Shown: positions 1-14,438 of the stretch, in pieces | Layout: each line of letters starts with the position of its first letter | Numbering within the stretch: the first letter of the stretch is position 1 | Assembly (NCBI RefSeq): GCF_001687605.2 | Contig: NZ_CP016539.2 | Location: forward strand, 92,501-156,500 | Source: Planococcus plakortidis | GTDB lineage: Bacteria; Bacillota; Bacilli; Bacillales_A; Planococcaceae | Length of the DNA stretch: 64,000 bases | Direction of reading: 5' to 3' | Made by a program: the position numbers and the translations under genes | The notes under the pieces: model-generated | Databases searched by the model: none | Seen by the model: the letters and a program-made list of their open reading frames with translations, nothing else | What the model was told of the DNA's origin: nothing

Positions 1-2880
<2,880 letters not shown>

Positions 2881-2946
2881 ACCAACTGAAACGCACGTTT
2901 CCCCCAATGTCGATTTATCCAGTTTTGAGCGAACAAGCTCAAAAAA

Positions 2947-3063
<117 letters not shown>

Positions 3064-3071
3064 AAGCAGCA

Positions 3072-3108
3072 AAGCCGTTACCGGTTCATTCCGGTAACGG
3101 CTTTTTTT
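3072..3108 (+). terminator. rrn operon terminator
   Basis: GC-rich 13-bp stem, AAGCCGTTACCGG against CCGGTAACGGCTT, with a six-base loop and a run of seven T. It ends the rRNA operon. Confidence 0.93.
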
Positions 3109-3175
3109 GTATGAAAATTTTAAAAAAGGATTGAAATTATATTATAAAGGGAAAAAAGAAATGAGGTGAAGGTTT

Positions 3176-3421
3176 ATGAAAGCTGGTTTATACAAAGTGA
3201 AAATTGTCGACAAAAGAACTGCGGTATTAGTTTCATTGAAAGACTCTGCTGAGCAATATACCTTTCCTGTGGAAAATTTCACTCACGATGTAAATAATGG
3301 GGATGTAGTAGAAGTGTGGCAAGAAGGTACACGTTGGAGAACTAAGTACGTTGAAGAAAAAACCCGTTCAGTATCGAGCCATACTAAAGATTTTATGAAA
3401 CGGATGATGGATCAAGAATAA
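3176..3421 (+). CDS. Small protein of unknown function, DUF3006-like
   Basis: 81-residue protein with a good ribosome site (GAGGTGAAGG, 3163-3172) just before the ATG. It is followed by its own terminator, which supports a real monocistronic gene. The N-terminal 50 residues look like a small beta domain (alternating hydrophobic strands, then a turn with NNGDVVEVW). This pattern recalls DUF3006, short proteins of unknown role, but I cannot confirm the family. The C-terminal 30 residues are charged and probably helical. No signal peptide or membrane segment is seen. It lies between an rRNA operon and ctsR, where B. subtilis has no equivalent gene that I recall. Confidence 0.75.
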   Translation: MKAGLYKVKIVDKRTAVLVSLKDSAEQYTFPVENFTHDVNNGDVVEVWQEGTRWRTKYVEEKTRSVSSHTKDFMKRMMDQE

Positions 3422-3424
3422 GGG

Positions 3425-3455
3425 GTCTCGGGATATTCTACCCGAGACTTTTTCT
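3425..3455 (+). terminator. Terminator of the small unknown gene
   Basis: Perfect 8-bp stem GTCTCGGG / CCCGAGAC with an eight-base loop, then TTTTTC. It starts 4 bases after the stop codon region and separates this gene from the ctsR operon. Confidence 0.88.
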
Positions 3456-3471
3456 GTCCCAAACTAAGTAT

Positions 3472-3500
3472 TTGATATCCGCAAAACGCTTATGTATAAT
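3472..3500 (+). promoter_or_regulatory. SigA promoter of the ctsR operon
   Basis: TTGATA (3472-3477), a 17-base spacer and a perfect TATAAT (3495-3500). The CtsR operator begins three bases after the -10 box, so bound CtsR would cover the transcription start. Confidence 0.88.
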
Positions 3501-3502
3501 TA

Positions 3503-3519
3503 AGTCAAATATAGTCAAA
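3503..3519 (+). promoter_or_regulatory. CtsR operator (heptad direct repeat)
   Basis: Two AGTCAAA heptads (3503-3509 and 3513-3519) separated by TAT. This is an exact match to the known CtsR consensus of two (A/G)GTCAAA heptads three bases apart. It sits on the transcription start of its own operon, so autoregulation by CtsR is expected. Confidence 0.92.
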
Positions 3520-3560
3520 GTCAATCATTAGCGCATTAAAACGCTAAAGAGGTGAAAGCG

Positions 3561-4046
3561 ATGCGGAATATTTCAGATATAATTGAAGGTTATTTAAAAG
3601 AGATTATCGAAATAAGCGGTAAGGACCATGTTGAAATTAAGCGAAGTGAAGTTGCAGAGAAATTTCAATGCGTTCCATCTCAAATTAATTATGTGATAAA
3701 CACTAGATTTACATTAGATCGTGGATACTCTGTAGAAAGTAAGCGAGGCGGAGGCGGATATATTCGTATCAGGAAAATACGCCTTCATAAAAAATCAGAT
3801 TTAATCGCTCAAATTATTAATCGATTGGAAACTGGTGCTTCACAAACTATGGCTGAAGATATTGTATGGAGGCTTTTAAGTGAAGAAGTTATATCAAAGC
3901 GTGAAGCTAAATTAATTTTGAGTGCCATTGATCGGTCTACTCTCAGGCTGCCTCTTCCTGTACGAGATGAAGTACGGGCGCGAATTTTAGTGGCTATGTT
4001 GTTTACTATTCAATATGAGTCGAATGGGCAAGGAGTGATCAAGTGA
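3561..4046 (+). CDS. ctsR: CtsR, repressor of class III heat shock genes
   Basis: 161-residue DNA-binding repressor that holds down clp and related genes until heat or protein stress inactivates it. The winged helix-turn-helix fills the first 70 residues and carries the diagnostic glycine-rich wing RGGGG at residues 62-66. The C-terminal half is the dimerisation and McsB/ClpC response domain. An in-frame GTG exists at 3552, but ATG 3561 fits the family start and the ribosome site AGAGGTG. The stop overlaps the mcsA start by 4 bases. It is the first gene of ctsR-mcsA-mcsB-clpC. Confidence 0.96.
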   Translation: MRNISDIIEGYLKEIIEISGKDHVEIKRSEVAEKFQCVPSQINYVINTRFTLDRGYSVESKRGGGGYIRIRKIRLHKKSDLIAQIINRLETGASQTMAEDIVWRLLSEEVISKREAKLILSAIDRSTLRLPLPVRDEVRARILVAMLFTIQYESNGQGVIK

Positions 4047-4576
4047 TTTGTGAACAATGCGGGGAACGGCCAGCTACAGTGATCGTGAAGCAAAACCAGC
4101 AAGGCCATTTAACGGAACGGCATCTTTGTCACGTTTGTGCAGCAGAAAATCATAATATCAATTTTTCTTTTGACCAAGATCCGATGGCAATCCATAATTT
4201 ATTAGCTAATTGGTTTCCGAAGCAGCAAGCAGCTGTTAGCCCTAAAAGAAAAGAAGTTCCAACATGCCCGTCATGTGGGTTTACTTTCCAAAAATTCTTG
4301 AGTCTTGGTAAGTTTGGCTGTGCTGAGTGCTATAGCACTTTCTCGCCTCAACTAACTGAGATTTTAAAGCGAGTACAGAATGGAAACACTGAACATACAG
4401 GGAAGATTCCTGCTTCGTATGGGACGACGTTGAAAATTAAAAAAGAAATAGAAGAACTGCGAAAACAAATGCAGGCTGCAATACAAGCTGAGAACTTTGA
4501 AGAAGCTGCACGGCTGCGTGATCAAGTAAAAGTCTTGAATGAGAAGCTTGAAGGAGGTGGGGACATTGGCAATTGA
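4043..4576 (+). CDS. mcsA: McsA, activator of the McsB arginine kinase
   Basis: 177-residue zinc-binding adaptor that activates McsB and modulates CtsR. Four CxxC pairs are visible (C3/C6, C29/C32, C75/C78, C93/C96), enough for two zinc sites. A C-terminal UVR-type coiled motif covers residues about 133-170, with the pattern ENFEEAARLRDQ, and is the likely contact to ClpC or McsB. Start is GTG 4043, inside the GTGA overlap with the ctsR stop and preceded by AAGGAG. Its own stop overlaps the mcsB start region, which suggests coupled translation. Confidence 0.94.
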   Translation: MICEQCGERPATVIVKQNQQGHLTERHLCHVCAAENHNINFSFDQDPMAIHNLLANWFPKQQAAVSPKRKEVPTCPSCGFTFQKFLSLGKFGCAECYSTFSPQLTEILKRVQNGNTEHTGKIPASYGTTLKIKKEIEELRKQMQAAIQAENFEEAARLRDQVKVLNEKLEGGGDIGN

Positions 4577-5653
4577 CCGTTTCCTTCAACCACGGGCAAG
4601 CAGTTGGATGGCTAATAACGGTGAGCACGTGGATATAGCAATGAGTACAAGAATCCGGCTGGCCCGGAATTTAGAAGAATTTAAATTTCCTTACGCTTTT
4701 TCTGAAGATGAAGCATTAAAAGTCGATAAAGCTGTTTCTTCAGTTTTATTGGACCAAGGAAAAGAATTGGGATATGGGTTTACTCATATCAACGTTGAAG
4801 AATTGAATGATTTGCAACGTGAAGTGTTAGTGGAAAAGCATTTGATCAGCCCTTATTTAGCTAATAGCCAACATTCGAGTGCGGTATTATTGTCTGATGA
4901 AGAAGAGCTTAGCATCATGATTAATGAAGAAGATCATTTGCGAATCCAAAGTTTGCAGTCGGGTTTTCATTTGCAGGAAGCGTATGATATAGCAAATAAA
5001 ATGGATTCGCTTTTAGAAGATCATCTTTCTTATGCTTTTCATGAGAAATTTGGTTACTTGACCAGCTGCCCTACTAATACTGGTACAGGTATGCGTGCTT
5101 CGGTCATGCTTCATTTACCTGCCTTGACTATGTCCCACCAAATCAACCGGATCATCCCGGCTATATCCCGTCTGGGGATGGTTGTTAGAGGGATTTACGG
5201 TGAAGGAAGTGAAGCGCTTGGTAATGTATACCAGATTTCCAATCAAGTAACATTAGGGAAATCGGAATATGAAATTTTGCAGGATTTGCAAAACATGACC
5301 GAGCAAATTATTGAACAGGAACGAAGAGCAAGGGAAGCTTTGAATGCAAATTCCCCATTGCTCTTAGAAGATAGGGTTTACCGGTCGTTGGGCGTTTTGA
5401 CCCATGCCCGCCTGTTGAATACGGAAGAAGCTGCGACTTGTTTGTCAGATGTCAGACTCGGCATCGACCTCAATCTAATTACCGATGTGGACATGTCGAT
5501 ACTGAATGAATTGATGGTCTTTATGCAGCCTGCGTTTCTGCAGCAGTATGCAGGGCGTCCATTAGAAGCGAAGGAACGTGACCTTGCCCGAGCGAAATTG
5601 TTCCGGGAAAGGTTAGTCGATAACGGGATAAATAAAAAAGGAGAGGATTTTGC

Positions 5654-5657
<4 letters not shown>
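4566..5657 (+). CDS. mcsB: McsB, protein arginine kinase
   Basis: 363-residue phosphagen-kinase-fold enzyme that phosphorylates arginine residues in CtsR and damaged proteins, marking them for ClpCP. Visible family marks are RIRLARN (residues 29-35), the nucleotide-binding NEEDHLRIQ segment, and [12 protein letters not shown], with the conserved cysteine at about 168. An upstream in-frame ATG (4539) exists, but TTG 4566 with GGAGGTGG at 4553-4560 matches the B. subtilis N-terminus and the family length. It overlaps mcsA by 11 bases and clpC by 4. Confidence 0.95.
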
Positions 5658-8098
<2,441 letters not shown>

Positions 8099-8107
8099 CG
8101 ATATCCC

Positions 8108-8140
8108 GCCCGCCGGATATGTCTCCGGCGGGCTTTTTCT
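8108..8140 (+). terminator. Terminator after clpC
   Basis: Perfect 9-bp stem GCCCGCCGG / CCGGCGGGC with an eight-base loop and TTTTT. It separates the clpC operon from radA. Confidence 0.93.
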
Positions 8141-8157
8141 ATATATAGGAGGTAACT

Positions 8158-9540
8158 ATGGCGAAGAAAAAAATAAAGTTCATCTGCCAGTCCTGCGGTT
8201 ATGAATCTGCCAAATGGATGGGGAAATGCCCAGGTTGTGCAGCATGGAATACGATGACAGAAGAAACGGAAGTTGCAGCACCGAAAGGCACAAGGGGCGT
8301 ATTCCAACATAGCGCGCCGCAAATCGCCCAAAAAGCGACACCGATCAATTCGATCGAAACGAAAGAAGAGCCAAGGACAAAAATGGAAATGGATGAATTG
8401 AACCGTGTGCTCGGCGGAGGCATTGTTTCGGGTTCTCTCGTGTTAATTGGGGGCGACCCAGGGATCGGGAAATCGACTTTGCTCTTGCAAGTATCGGCGC
8501 TTCTTGCGAAAGCTGGCAAGAAAGTGTTGTACATTTCAGGGGAGGAGTCGATTCGCCAGACAAAAATGCGGGCGGAGCGGCTGGATGCGGTGTCAGGAGA
8601 CTTATTGATTTTTGCAGAAACCAATTTGGAGCTGATCCATCATACGATTGAAGAAGTAGCGCCGGATTTCGTGATTGTCGATTCGATCCAGACGGTCTAT
8701 CATCCCGAAGTGACCTCTGCACCCGGCAGCGTGACACAAGTGCGCGAAAGTACGGCGGAATTGATGCGAGTAGCGAAAACGAAAAACATCGCGATTTTCC
8801 TGGTCGGGCACGTGACGAAAGAAGGCCAGATCGCAGGGCCCCGTATTTTGGAACATATGGTGGATACCGTGCTTTATTTTGAAGGGGAACGCCACCACAC
8901 GTACCGTATTTTGCGCAGTGTGAAAAACCGCTTCGGTTCGACGAATGAAATTGCGATTTTTGAGATGCTGCAAGGTGGATTGAAAGAAGTATTGAATCCG
9001 TCCGAGCTGTTTTTGCAGGAACGTTCAAGCGGCACAGCGGGATCGACGGTTGTCGCTTCCATGGAAGGGACACGGCCGATACTGGTGGAGATTCAGGCAT
9101 TGGTGACGCCGTCGAGTTTTAATTATCCGAAGCGGATGGCGACTGGAATTGACCAAAACCGGGTATCGTTATTAATGGCGGTGCTGGAGAAGCGCGTCGG
9201 TTTGATGCTGCAGTCACAAGATGCATATATTAAAGTGGCAGGCGGCGTGAAGCTGGATGAGCCGGCGATCGATTTGGCGGTGCTCGCGAGCATCGTCTCG
9301 AGTTTCCGGGATATTGCGCCGAAAGTGGATGATTGCATTATCGGGGAAGTCGGGTTGACCGGTGAGGTGCGCCGGGTGTCGCGCATCGAACAGCGCGTGC
9401 AGGAAGCAGCGAAGCTTGGATTCAAGCGTGCCATAATCCCGAAATCGAATATGGGCGGTTGGGATTTTCCGGAAGGAATCCGCGTCGTTGGTGTTGAAAC
9501 TATAAACGAGGCGTTGAAGGAATTATTCCCGCAACAATAA
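8158..9540 (+). CDS. radA: RadA, DNA repair and branch migration ATPase
   Basis: 460-residue RecA-like protein that helps process recombination intermediates. Domains seen: N-terminal zinc finger with C10, C13, C24 and C27; RecA core with Walker A GDPGIGKS (from residue 99); the RadA-specific KNRFG motif; and a C-terminal Lon-protease-like domain. The ATG has an ideal AGGAGGTAA ribosome site. In B. subtilis disA follows radA; here yacL comes next after only 102 bases. Confidence 0.96.
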   Translation: MAKKKIKFICQSCGYESAKWMGKCPGCAAWNTMTEETEVAAPKGTRGVFQHSAPQIAQKATPINSIETKEEPRTKMEMDELNRVLGGGIVSGSLVLIGGDPGIGKSTLLLQVSALLAKAGKKVLYISGEESIRQTKMRAERLDAVSGDLLIFAETNLELIHHTIEEVAPDFVIVDSIQTVYHPEVTSAPGSVTQVRESTAELMRVAKTKNIAIFLVGHVTKEGQIAGPRILEHMVDTVLYFEGERHHTYRILRSVKNRFGSTNEIAIFEMLQGGLKEVLNPSELFLQERSSGTAGSTVVASMEGTRPILVEIQALVTPSSFNYPKRMATGIDQNRVSLLMAVLEKRVGLMLQSQDAYIKVAGGVKLDEPAIDLAVLASIVSSFRDIAPKVDDCIIGEVGLTGEVRRVSRIEQRVQEAAKLGFKRAIIPKSNMGGWDFPEGIRVVGVETINEALKELFPQQ

Positions 9541-9563
9541 GGGGCAGCAATGCCTCTTTTTTT
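9540..9563 (+). terminator. Probable terminator after radA
   Basis: Seven-bp stem AGGGGCA / TGCCTCT (one G-U pair) around a GCAA tetraloop, then six more T. Short but stable. Confidence 0.65.
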
Positions 9564-9642
9564 CTATTAGCGGCAGGGCAAGGTTATGCAGAGAGTTTCG
9601 CATTTAAAACGTGTATAATATCAAGAGAAGGAGGTGGAATAG

Positions 9643-10743
9643 ATGCTTCGGAAAATTATTCAGCTATTGTTTTTACTAATAGGCGCTACGGTCGGTATTT
9701 TGTTTTTGCCATATGCTTTTGAACTTATTTCTATCTCTAATAATCCATGGATCAACAACCCGTATGTCGCTGCCATTATCGGTGCTGCGATTTTTTATGT
9801 CTTGTCCTTATTGTTCGTCGATTCGATTGTCCATTTCATGAAATGGATGGAGGGCAAACTGCTCCATGCCCCGGCAGCGGATTTATTGTTCGGCACCATC
9901 GGGCTGATTATCGGTTTGGTGGTTGCCTTTTTGATCGGATTTGCGTTGAATACCATTGATGTGCCTTTGATTGCCACAGTGGCGCCGATCATTCTTTCCG
10001 TTGTTCTTGGCTATTTGGGATTCCAGGTCGGTTTCCAAAAGCGCGATGAACTGGCGGGAGTGCTCACGCCTGCAAAGCTTGCGAACGGCAAAAAGCCGGA
10101 AGATGAACCGGCGGAAAAGTCGATCTATAAATTGCTCGATACGAGCGTCATCATCGATGGGCGGATTGCGGATATTTCAGAGACCGGCTTTATGGAGGGA
10201 ACCTTTGTTGTGCCGCAATTTGTCATTGCAGAGCTCCAGCATATTGCGGATTCATCCGACACGTTAAAGCGTACGCGGGGCAGGCGGGGGCTGGATATCC
10301 TGAAGCGCCTGCAGACAGAGCGCGTCGGGGCGATCATGATTACGGAAGAGGATTTCGGCGATGCGGCTGAAGTGGACATGAAGCTTATGCGCGCTGCCCA
10401 GAAGATGGGCGGGAAAGTTGTGACGAATGATTTTAATTTGAATAAAGTGTGTGAACTTCATAATGTGCCTGTTTTGAATATCAATGACCTTGCGAATGCG
10501 GTGAAGCCGGTCGTAATTCCGGGCGAGGAGATGCATGTGGTCGTCATCAAAGACGGCAAAGAGCAAAATCAGGGTGTGGCTTATTTGGATGACGGTACGA
10601 TGATCGTCATCGAAGAAGGCAAAGGCCATATTGGCGAGGCGATCGATGTCGTGGTGACAAGCGTCTTGCAGACTTCTGCAGGGCGAATGATTTTTGCCAA
10701 GCCTAAGGGACTGGCTGTGAAGAAAAACGGATCAAAAAAATAA
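9643..10743 (+). CDS. yacL: YacL-like membrane protein with PIN and TRAM domains
   Basis: 366-residue protein. The N-terminal 140 residues hold about four hydrophobic membrane segments. They are followed by a PIN nuclease-like domain that begins near YKLLDTSVIIDGRI with the conserved first aspartate, further acidic residues (EADM-type region near VDMKLMRAAQ) and NDFNLN, then a TRAM-like C-terminus (GVAYLDDGTMIVIEEG). PIN-TRAM proteins of this type are predicted RNases, but the biological role is not settled. Start ATG 9643 has AAGGAGGTGG. A perfect TATAAT at 9614-9619 lies upstream, without a convincing -35 box. Confidence 0.93.
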   Translation: MLRKIIQLLFLLIGATVGILFLPYAFELISISNNPWINNPYVAAIIGAAIFYVLSLLFVDSIVHFMKWMEGKLLHAPAADLLFGTIGLIIGLVVAFLIGFALNTIDVPLIATVAPIILSVVLGYLGFQVGFQKRDELAGVLTPAKLANGKKPEDEPAEKSIYKLLDTSVIIDGRIADISETGFMEGTFVVPQFVIAELQHIADSSDTLKRTRGRRGLDILKRLQTERVGAIMITEEDFGDAAEVDMKLMRAAQKMGGKVVTNDFNLNKVCELHNVPVLNINDLANAVKPVVIPGEEMHVVVIKDGKEQNQGVAYLDDGTMIVIEEGKGHIGEAIDVVVTSVLQTSAGRMIFAKPKGLAVKKNGSKK

Positions 10744-10755
10744 AGGATGTCTGTC

Positions 10756-11445
10756 ATGAACTATACAGTCGTGTTGCCTGCTGCCGGCAGCGGGAAACGA
10801 ATGAAAGCCGACCGCAATAAATTATTGCTTGAGCTCTCCGGCAAACCGATCTTCATTTATACATTGGAAGTGTTCGACCGGGACCCGGATTGCGAAGGCA
10901 TGTGGCTTGCGGTCAAGGAAGATGAGCGCGAGCTGATCGAGAAGTATGTCGAGCGGTATGGAATCAAGAAAGTCAAAGGCTATGCTACAGGGGGTGCTGA
11001 GCGCCAGGACAGCGTGCGTGCGGGCCTTGAGATGGCAGGGCCGTGTGGAGTGGTGCTTGTGCATGACGCTGCGCGGCCGTTCATCAGCCCAGTCGTTGTC
11101 CGTGAATTGGTGGAGCGGGCTAATTTTTCGGGTGCTGCGATTGCCGGCGTGCCGGTAAAAGACACGATCAAAAAAGCCCGCCAAGGCGTCATTACGGAAA
11201 CAGTGGACCGTGCGGAACTGTGGATGATCCAGACGCCGCAGGCATTTCGCTATGAATTGTTGATGGAAGCGGCGCAACGGGCTAAAGCCGACGGATTCCT
11301 CGGGACGGACGAGGCGATGCTCGTTGAACGCATGGGGCGTCCGGTACAGATTGTCGAAAGCACGTATGACAACGTCAAGATGACGACACCGGATGATTTG
11401 ATTTACGGACAAGCGATTCTTGCGAGTCGATTACAGGAGGAATAA
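10756..11445 (+). CDS. ispD: IspD, MEP cytidylyltransferase
   Basis: 229-residue enzyme that joins CTP and methylerythritol phosphate in isoprenoid precursor synthesis (MEP pathway). The nucleotide-binding start [18 protein letters not shown] and the later VHDAARPF and TDEA motifs are complete. The open frame extends to ATG 10747, but ATG 10756 has AAAGG at a proper distance and matches the family start. It is followed directly by ispF, the usual pairing, with the IspD stop touching the IspF start. Confidence 0.95.
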   Translation: MNYTVVLPAAGSGKRMKADRNKLLLELSGKPIFIYTLEVFDRDPDCEGMWLAVKEDERELIEKYVERYGIKKVKGYATGGAERQDSVRAGLEMAGPCGVVLVHDAARPFISPVVVRELVERANFSGAAIAGVPVKDTIKKARQGVITETVDRAELWMIQTPQAFRYELLMEAAQRAKADGFLGTDEAMLVERMGRPVQIVESTYDNVKMTTPDDLIYGQAILASRLQEE

Positions 11446-11447
11446 TG

Positions 11448-11948
11448 ATGATACGAATTGGACAAGGATACGATGTGCATCAATTGGCAGAAGGACGCCC
11501 GTTTATTTTAGGCGGCGTTGAAATCGAACACGACCGCGGGCTTCTCGGTCATTCGGATGCGGATGTGTTATTGCATACGATCACGGACGCAGCACTCGGC
11601 GCGATCGGCGGAGGAGATATCGGCAAGCATTTCCCGGATACAGACCCGGAATTCAAAGATGCCGATTCGAAGAAATTGCTGACGCATATTTGGGAATATG
11701 TAAAAGAACAGGGCTATGAACTCGGCAATGTCGATTGTACGGTCATTGCGCAAAAACCGAAGCTTGCCCCATACATCGAGCAAATGCGCGAGTCGATTGC
11801 GGAGCTATTGGAAGCGGATATTTCACAAGTGAACGTCAAAGCGACGACGTCCGAACACCTCGGCTTTACCGGCCGGGAAGAAGGAATCGCGGCGCTCGCG
11901 GTCATTTTGCTCAATCAGCGCCCGCTTTCGCTGGACGTTCCGGAGTGA
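11448..11948 (+). CDS. ispF: IspF, MEcPP synthase
   Basis: 166-residue zinc enzyme that forms 2-C-methylerythritol 2,4-cyclodiphosphate, two steps after IspD. The metal-binding [11 protein letters not shown] and the GGVEI and [10 protein letters not shown] motifs are intact. The first ATG (11445) overlaps the ispD stop by one base; I prefer ATG 11448, 7 bases after AGGAGG. Stop at 11946-11948. No terminator separates it from gltX. Confidence 0.95.
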   Translation: MIRIGQGYDVHQLAEGRPFILGGVEIEHDRGLLGHSDADVLLHTITDAALGAIGGGDIGKHFPDTDPEFKDADSKKLLTHIWEYVKEQGYELGNVDCTVIAQKPKLAPYIEQMRESIAELLEADISQVNVKATTSEHLGFTGREEGIAALAVILLNQRPLSLDVPE

Positions 11949-11990
11949 TAGAATAACTAAAGGATTAAGGCAATTTTAGGAGGAAATCAA

Positions 11991-13454
11991 ATGACACAAG
12001 AAGTACGCGTACGCTATGCACCGAGCCCGACCGGCCATTTACATATCGGCGGAGCCCGCACAGCGCTATTCAATTATTTGTATGCACGCCATATGAATGG
12101 CAAATTCATCGTCCGCATCGAAGACACGGATACTGCCCGCAATATCGAGACGGGTGTCATGTCCCAGATCGATAACTTGAAATGGCTCGGCATCGAGCAT
12201 GACGAATCGATTGATGTGGGCGGGGAATATGGGCCGTATCGCCAGATGGAGCGCTTGGATATTTACAAGAAATACGCTGATGAGCTATTGGCAAAAGGCG
12301 ACATTTATAAATGCTTCTGTACGCCTGATACGCTCGAGAAAGAACGTGAAGCCCAGCGTGCCTCTGGTGTTGCGGCGCCTCAGTACAGTGGGACCTGCCG
12401 CAATTTGACGGCCGAAGAAGTCGCTGAAAAAGAAGCAGCAGGCGAAACCTATTCCCTTCGCATGAAAGTGCCGGCCGATGTCACGTATAAATTCGATGAC
12501 ATGGTGCGCGGCGACATTTCATTCGAATCAAAAGATGTCGGCGACTGGGTCGTCGTGAAAACGAACGGCATTCCGACGTATAACTTCGCAGTGGTCATCG
12601 ATGACCATTTGATGAAGATCACCCATGTGTTCCGCGGCGAAGAGCATTTGTCGAATACGCCGAAACAGCAAATGGTCTACGATTCGTTCGGCTGGGAGCA
12701 CCCGACTTATGGCCATATGACCTTGATCGTCAACGAAGACCGCAAGAAGCTATCGAAGCGTGACGAGTCGATCATCCAGTTCATTTCCCAGTACAAAGAC
12801 CTTGGCTATATTCCGGAAGCGCTGTTCAACTTCTTTGCGCTGCTCGGCTGGTCACCGGAAGGCGAAGAGGAAATCTTCTCGAAAGAAGAATTGATCCGCA
12901 TTTTCGACACCGAGCGTTTGTCGAAATCGCCATCGATGTTCGATAAGCAGAAATTGACGTGGATGAACAACCAATACATCAAGCAAATGTCGCTTGAAGA
13001 AGTCGTTGCCTTGGCGTTGCCGCATCTTCAAAAAGCGGGCAAACTGCCGGAAGAGCTATCCGAAGAACAAGCCCAGTGGGCAGAGAAATTGATCGCCTTG
13101 TACCATGATCAATTGAGCTTCGGCGCAGAAATCGTCGAATTGTCCGAGCTGTTCTTCACTGATGACCTGCATTACGGCGAAGCAGAAAAAGAAGTCTTGA
13201 GCGGCGAGCAGGTACCGGAAGTCATGGCCGCTTTCAAGGAGCAATTGGCGTCACTTGAGGCATTCGAGCCAGCTGAAATCAAATCCGCGATCAAAGCGGT
13301 GCAAAAAGCGACCGGCCATAAAGGGAAAAACCTCTTTATGCCGATCCGCGTCGTGACGACAGGCCAAACACACGGCCCGGAATTGCCGGATGCGATTGCG
13401 CTACTTGGCAAGGACAAAGCGATTGCGCGCGTCGGCCAATACGCAGGGGCATAA
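11991..13454 (+). CDS. gltX: Glutamyl-tRNA synthetase
   Basis: 487-residue class I aminoacyl-tRNA synthetase. The HIGH-type motif is in [11 protein letters not shown] near the N-terminus and the KMSKS-type motif is KLSKRDE near residue 253. The length is typical of bacterial, often non-discriminating, GluRS, which in Bacillus also charges tRNA-Gln. AGGAGGAAA precedes the ATG. The next gene, cysE, has its own promoter and T-box, so gltX probably ends its own transcript or reads into it. Confidence 0.96.
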   Translation: MTQEVRVRYAPSPTGHLHIGGARTALFNYLYARHMNGKFIVRIEDTDTARNIETGVMSQIDNLKWLGIEHDESIDVGGEYGPYRQMERLDIYKKYADELLAKGDIYKCFCTPDTLEKEREAQRASGVAAPQYSGTCRNLTAEEVAEKEAAGETYSLRMKVPADVTYKFDDMVRGDISFESKDVGDWVVVKTNGIPTYNFAVVIDDHLMKITHVFRGEEHLSNTPKQQMVYDSFGWEHPTYGHMTLIVNEDRKKLSKRDESIIQFISQYKDLGYIPEALFNFFALLGWSPEGEEEIFSKEELIRIFDTERLSKSPSMFDKQKLTWMNNQYIKQMSLEEVVALALPHLQKAGKLPEELSEEQAQWAEKLIALYHDQLSFGAEIVELSELFFTDDLHYGEAEKEVLSGEQVPEVMAAFKEQLASLEAFEPAEIKSAIKAVQKATGHKGKNLFMPIRVVTTGQTHGPELPDAIALLGKDKAIARVGQYAGA

Positions 13455-13458
13455 AGTT

Positions 13459-13486
13459 TTGACTTATGCGCATAAGCGTGTACAAT
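13459..13486 (+). promoter_or_regulatory. Promoter of the cysE-cysS T-box transcript
   Basis: TTGACT (13459-13464), a 16-base spacer and TACAAT (13481-13486). The spacer holds a perfect 14-bp palindrome, CTTATGCGCATAAG, at 13463-13476, which overlaps the -35 box and could be an operator. Confidence 0.75.
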
Positions 13487-13491
13487 GAATT

Positions 13492-13738
13492 TACCAATTA
13501 TCAAAACGTTGACGGGAAGAAGTAAGGAAAGTATGCTCCAAAGAGAGGGTCATCATCGGCTGTAAGTGACCTGGGCCGCTGCGTTCCTGAAATGCCTCCC
13601 CGAGTGCTGAGTCGAATCAAGTAGACCAGACGTTTGCCTGCGTTAAAGGCTTCGAGAGAAAGGGACACGTCCTTTTAATCAGAGTGGAACCGCGCGGGAA
13701 AGCGTCTCTGTCAAGCAATTGACAGGGGCGCTTTTTAT
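13492..13738 (+). promoter_or_regulatory. T-box leader, cysteine specifier
   Basis: tRNA-sensing riboswitch that lets cysE-cysS be read when tRNA-Cys is uncharged. The T-box core AGAGTGGAACCGCG lies at 13681-13694. The likely specifier triplet is TGC (Cys) at 13593-13595, ten bases before the end of the conserved GAGT. The antiterminator bulge reads TGGA (13685-13688), whose last base would pair with U73, the discriminator of tRNA-Cys. The competing terminator, GCGTCTCTGTCA against TGACAGGGGCGC and TTTTT, spans 13702-13736. The leader start is approximate. Confidence 0.92.
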
Positions 13739-13763
13739 ATTGGGACAGAAAGGAGCAAGCCGA

Positions 13764-14438
13764 ATGTGGAAATTACTGAAAGAAGATATCGATGTCATTT
13801 TTGAACAAGACCCTGCTGCCCGCAGTTATTTTGAAGTGGTACTGACGTATGCTGGGCTGCATGCCATCTGGGCCCATCGTTTGGCGCATTTCTTCTTCAA
13901 GAAGAAACTGTTTTTTATCGCGCGGGCGATTTCCCAGATCAGCCGCTTTTTCACGGGGATTGAAATCCATCCGGGCGCGGTCATCGGTCGTCGTTTGTTC
14001 ATCGACCATGGGATGGGTGTCGTCGTCGGGGAGACGTGTGAAATCGGCAACGATGTGACACTCTACCAAGGCGTGACGCTTGGCGGGACCGGTAAAGAAC
14101 GCGGCAAACGTCATCCTACCTTAGCAGATAACGTGTTGGTCGCGACTGGCGCAAAAGTGCTCGGCTCGATTACGGTCGGTGAAAACTCCAAAGTCGGAGC
14201 GGGGTCGGTCGTCTTGAAAGACGTGCCGCCGAATTCGACAGTCGTCGGCATCCCCGGAAAAGTCGTCATCCAGGACGGCGTCAAAGTGAAAAAGCCGGAT
14301 CTGAACCATCAGAATATGCCGGACCCTGTCATGGATAAATGCGATGGCATGGAAATGAAAATCGCCGCTTTGCAGCGGGAATTGGAGCAATTAAAACGAC
14401 AAAACAACCAGCAACAGGAAGAAGGGAAAACCTTATGA
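13764..14438 (+). CDS. cysE: Serine O-acetyltransferase
   Basis: 224-residue enzyme that makes O-acetylserine from serine and acetyl-CoA, the first step of cysteine synthesis. An N-terminal helical domain is followed by left-handed beta-helix hexapeptide repeats ([16 protein letters not shown] through [12 protein letters not shown]), with GVTLGGTG in the active site. The open frame extends upstream into the T-box, but ATG 13764 with AAAGGAG is the sensible start. The end overlaps cysS by 4 bases (ATGA). Controlled by the upstream cysteine T-box. Confidence 0.95.
   Translation: MWKLLKEDIDVIFEQDPAARSYFEVVLTYAGLHAIWAHRLAHFFFKKKLFFIARAISQISRFFTGIEIHPGAVIGRRLFIDHGMGVVVGETCEIGNDVTLYQGVTLGGTGKERGKRHPTLADNVLVATGAKVLGSITVGENSKVGAGSVVLKDVPPNSTVVGIPGKVVIQDGVKVKKPDLNHQNMPDPVMDKCDGMEMKIAALQRELEQLKRQNNQQQEEGKTL

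Noticed and set aside
3064..3175. tRNA genes after the 5S rRNA
   Set aside because: The rrn terminator follows the 5S directly and no cloverleaf or TTCGA-type T loop is visible.
8345..9100. 251-codon antisense frame inside radA
   Set aside because: Low-quality composition rich in S, P and R, fully covered by a certain gene on the other strand.
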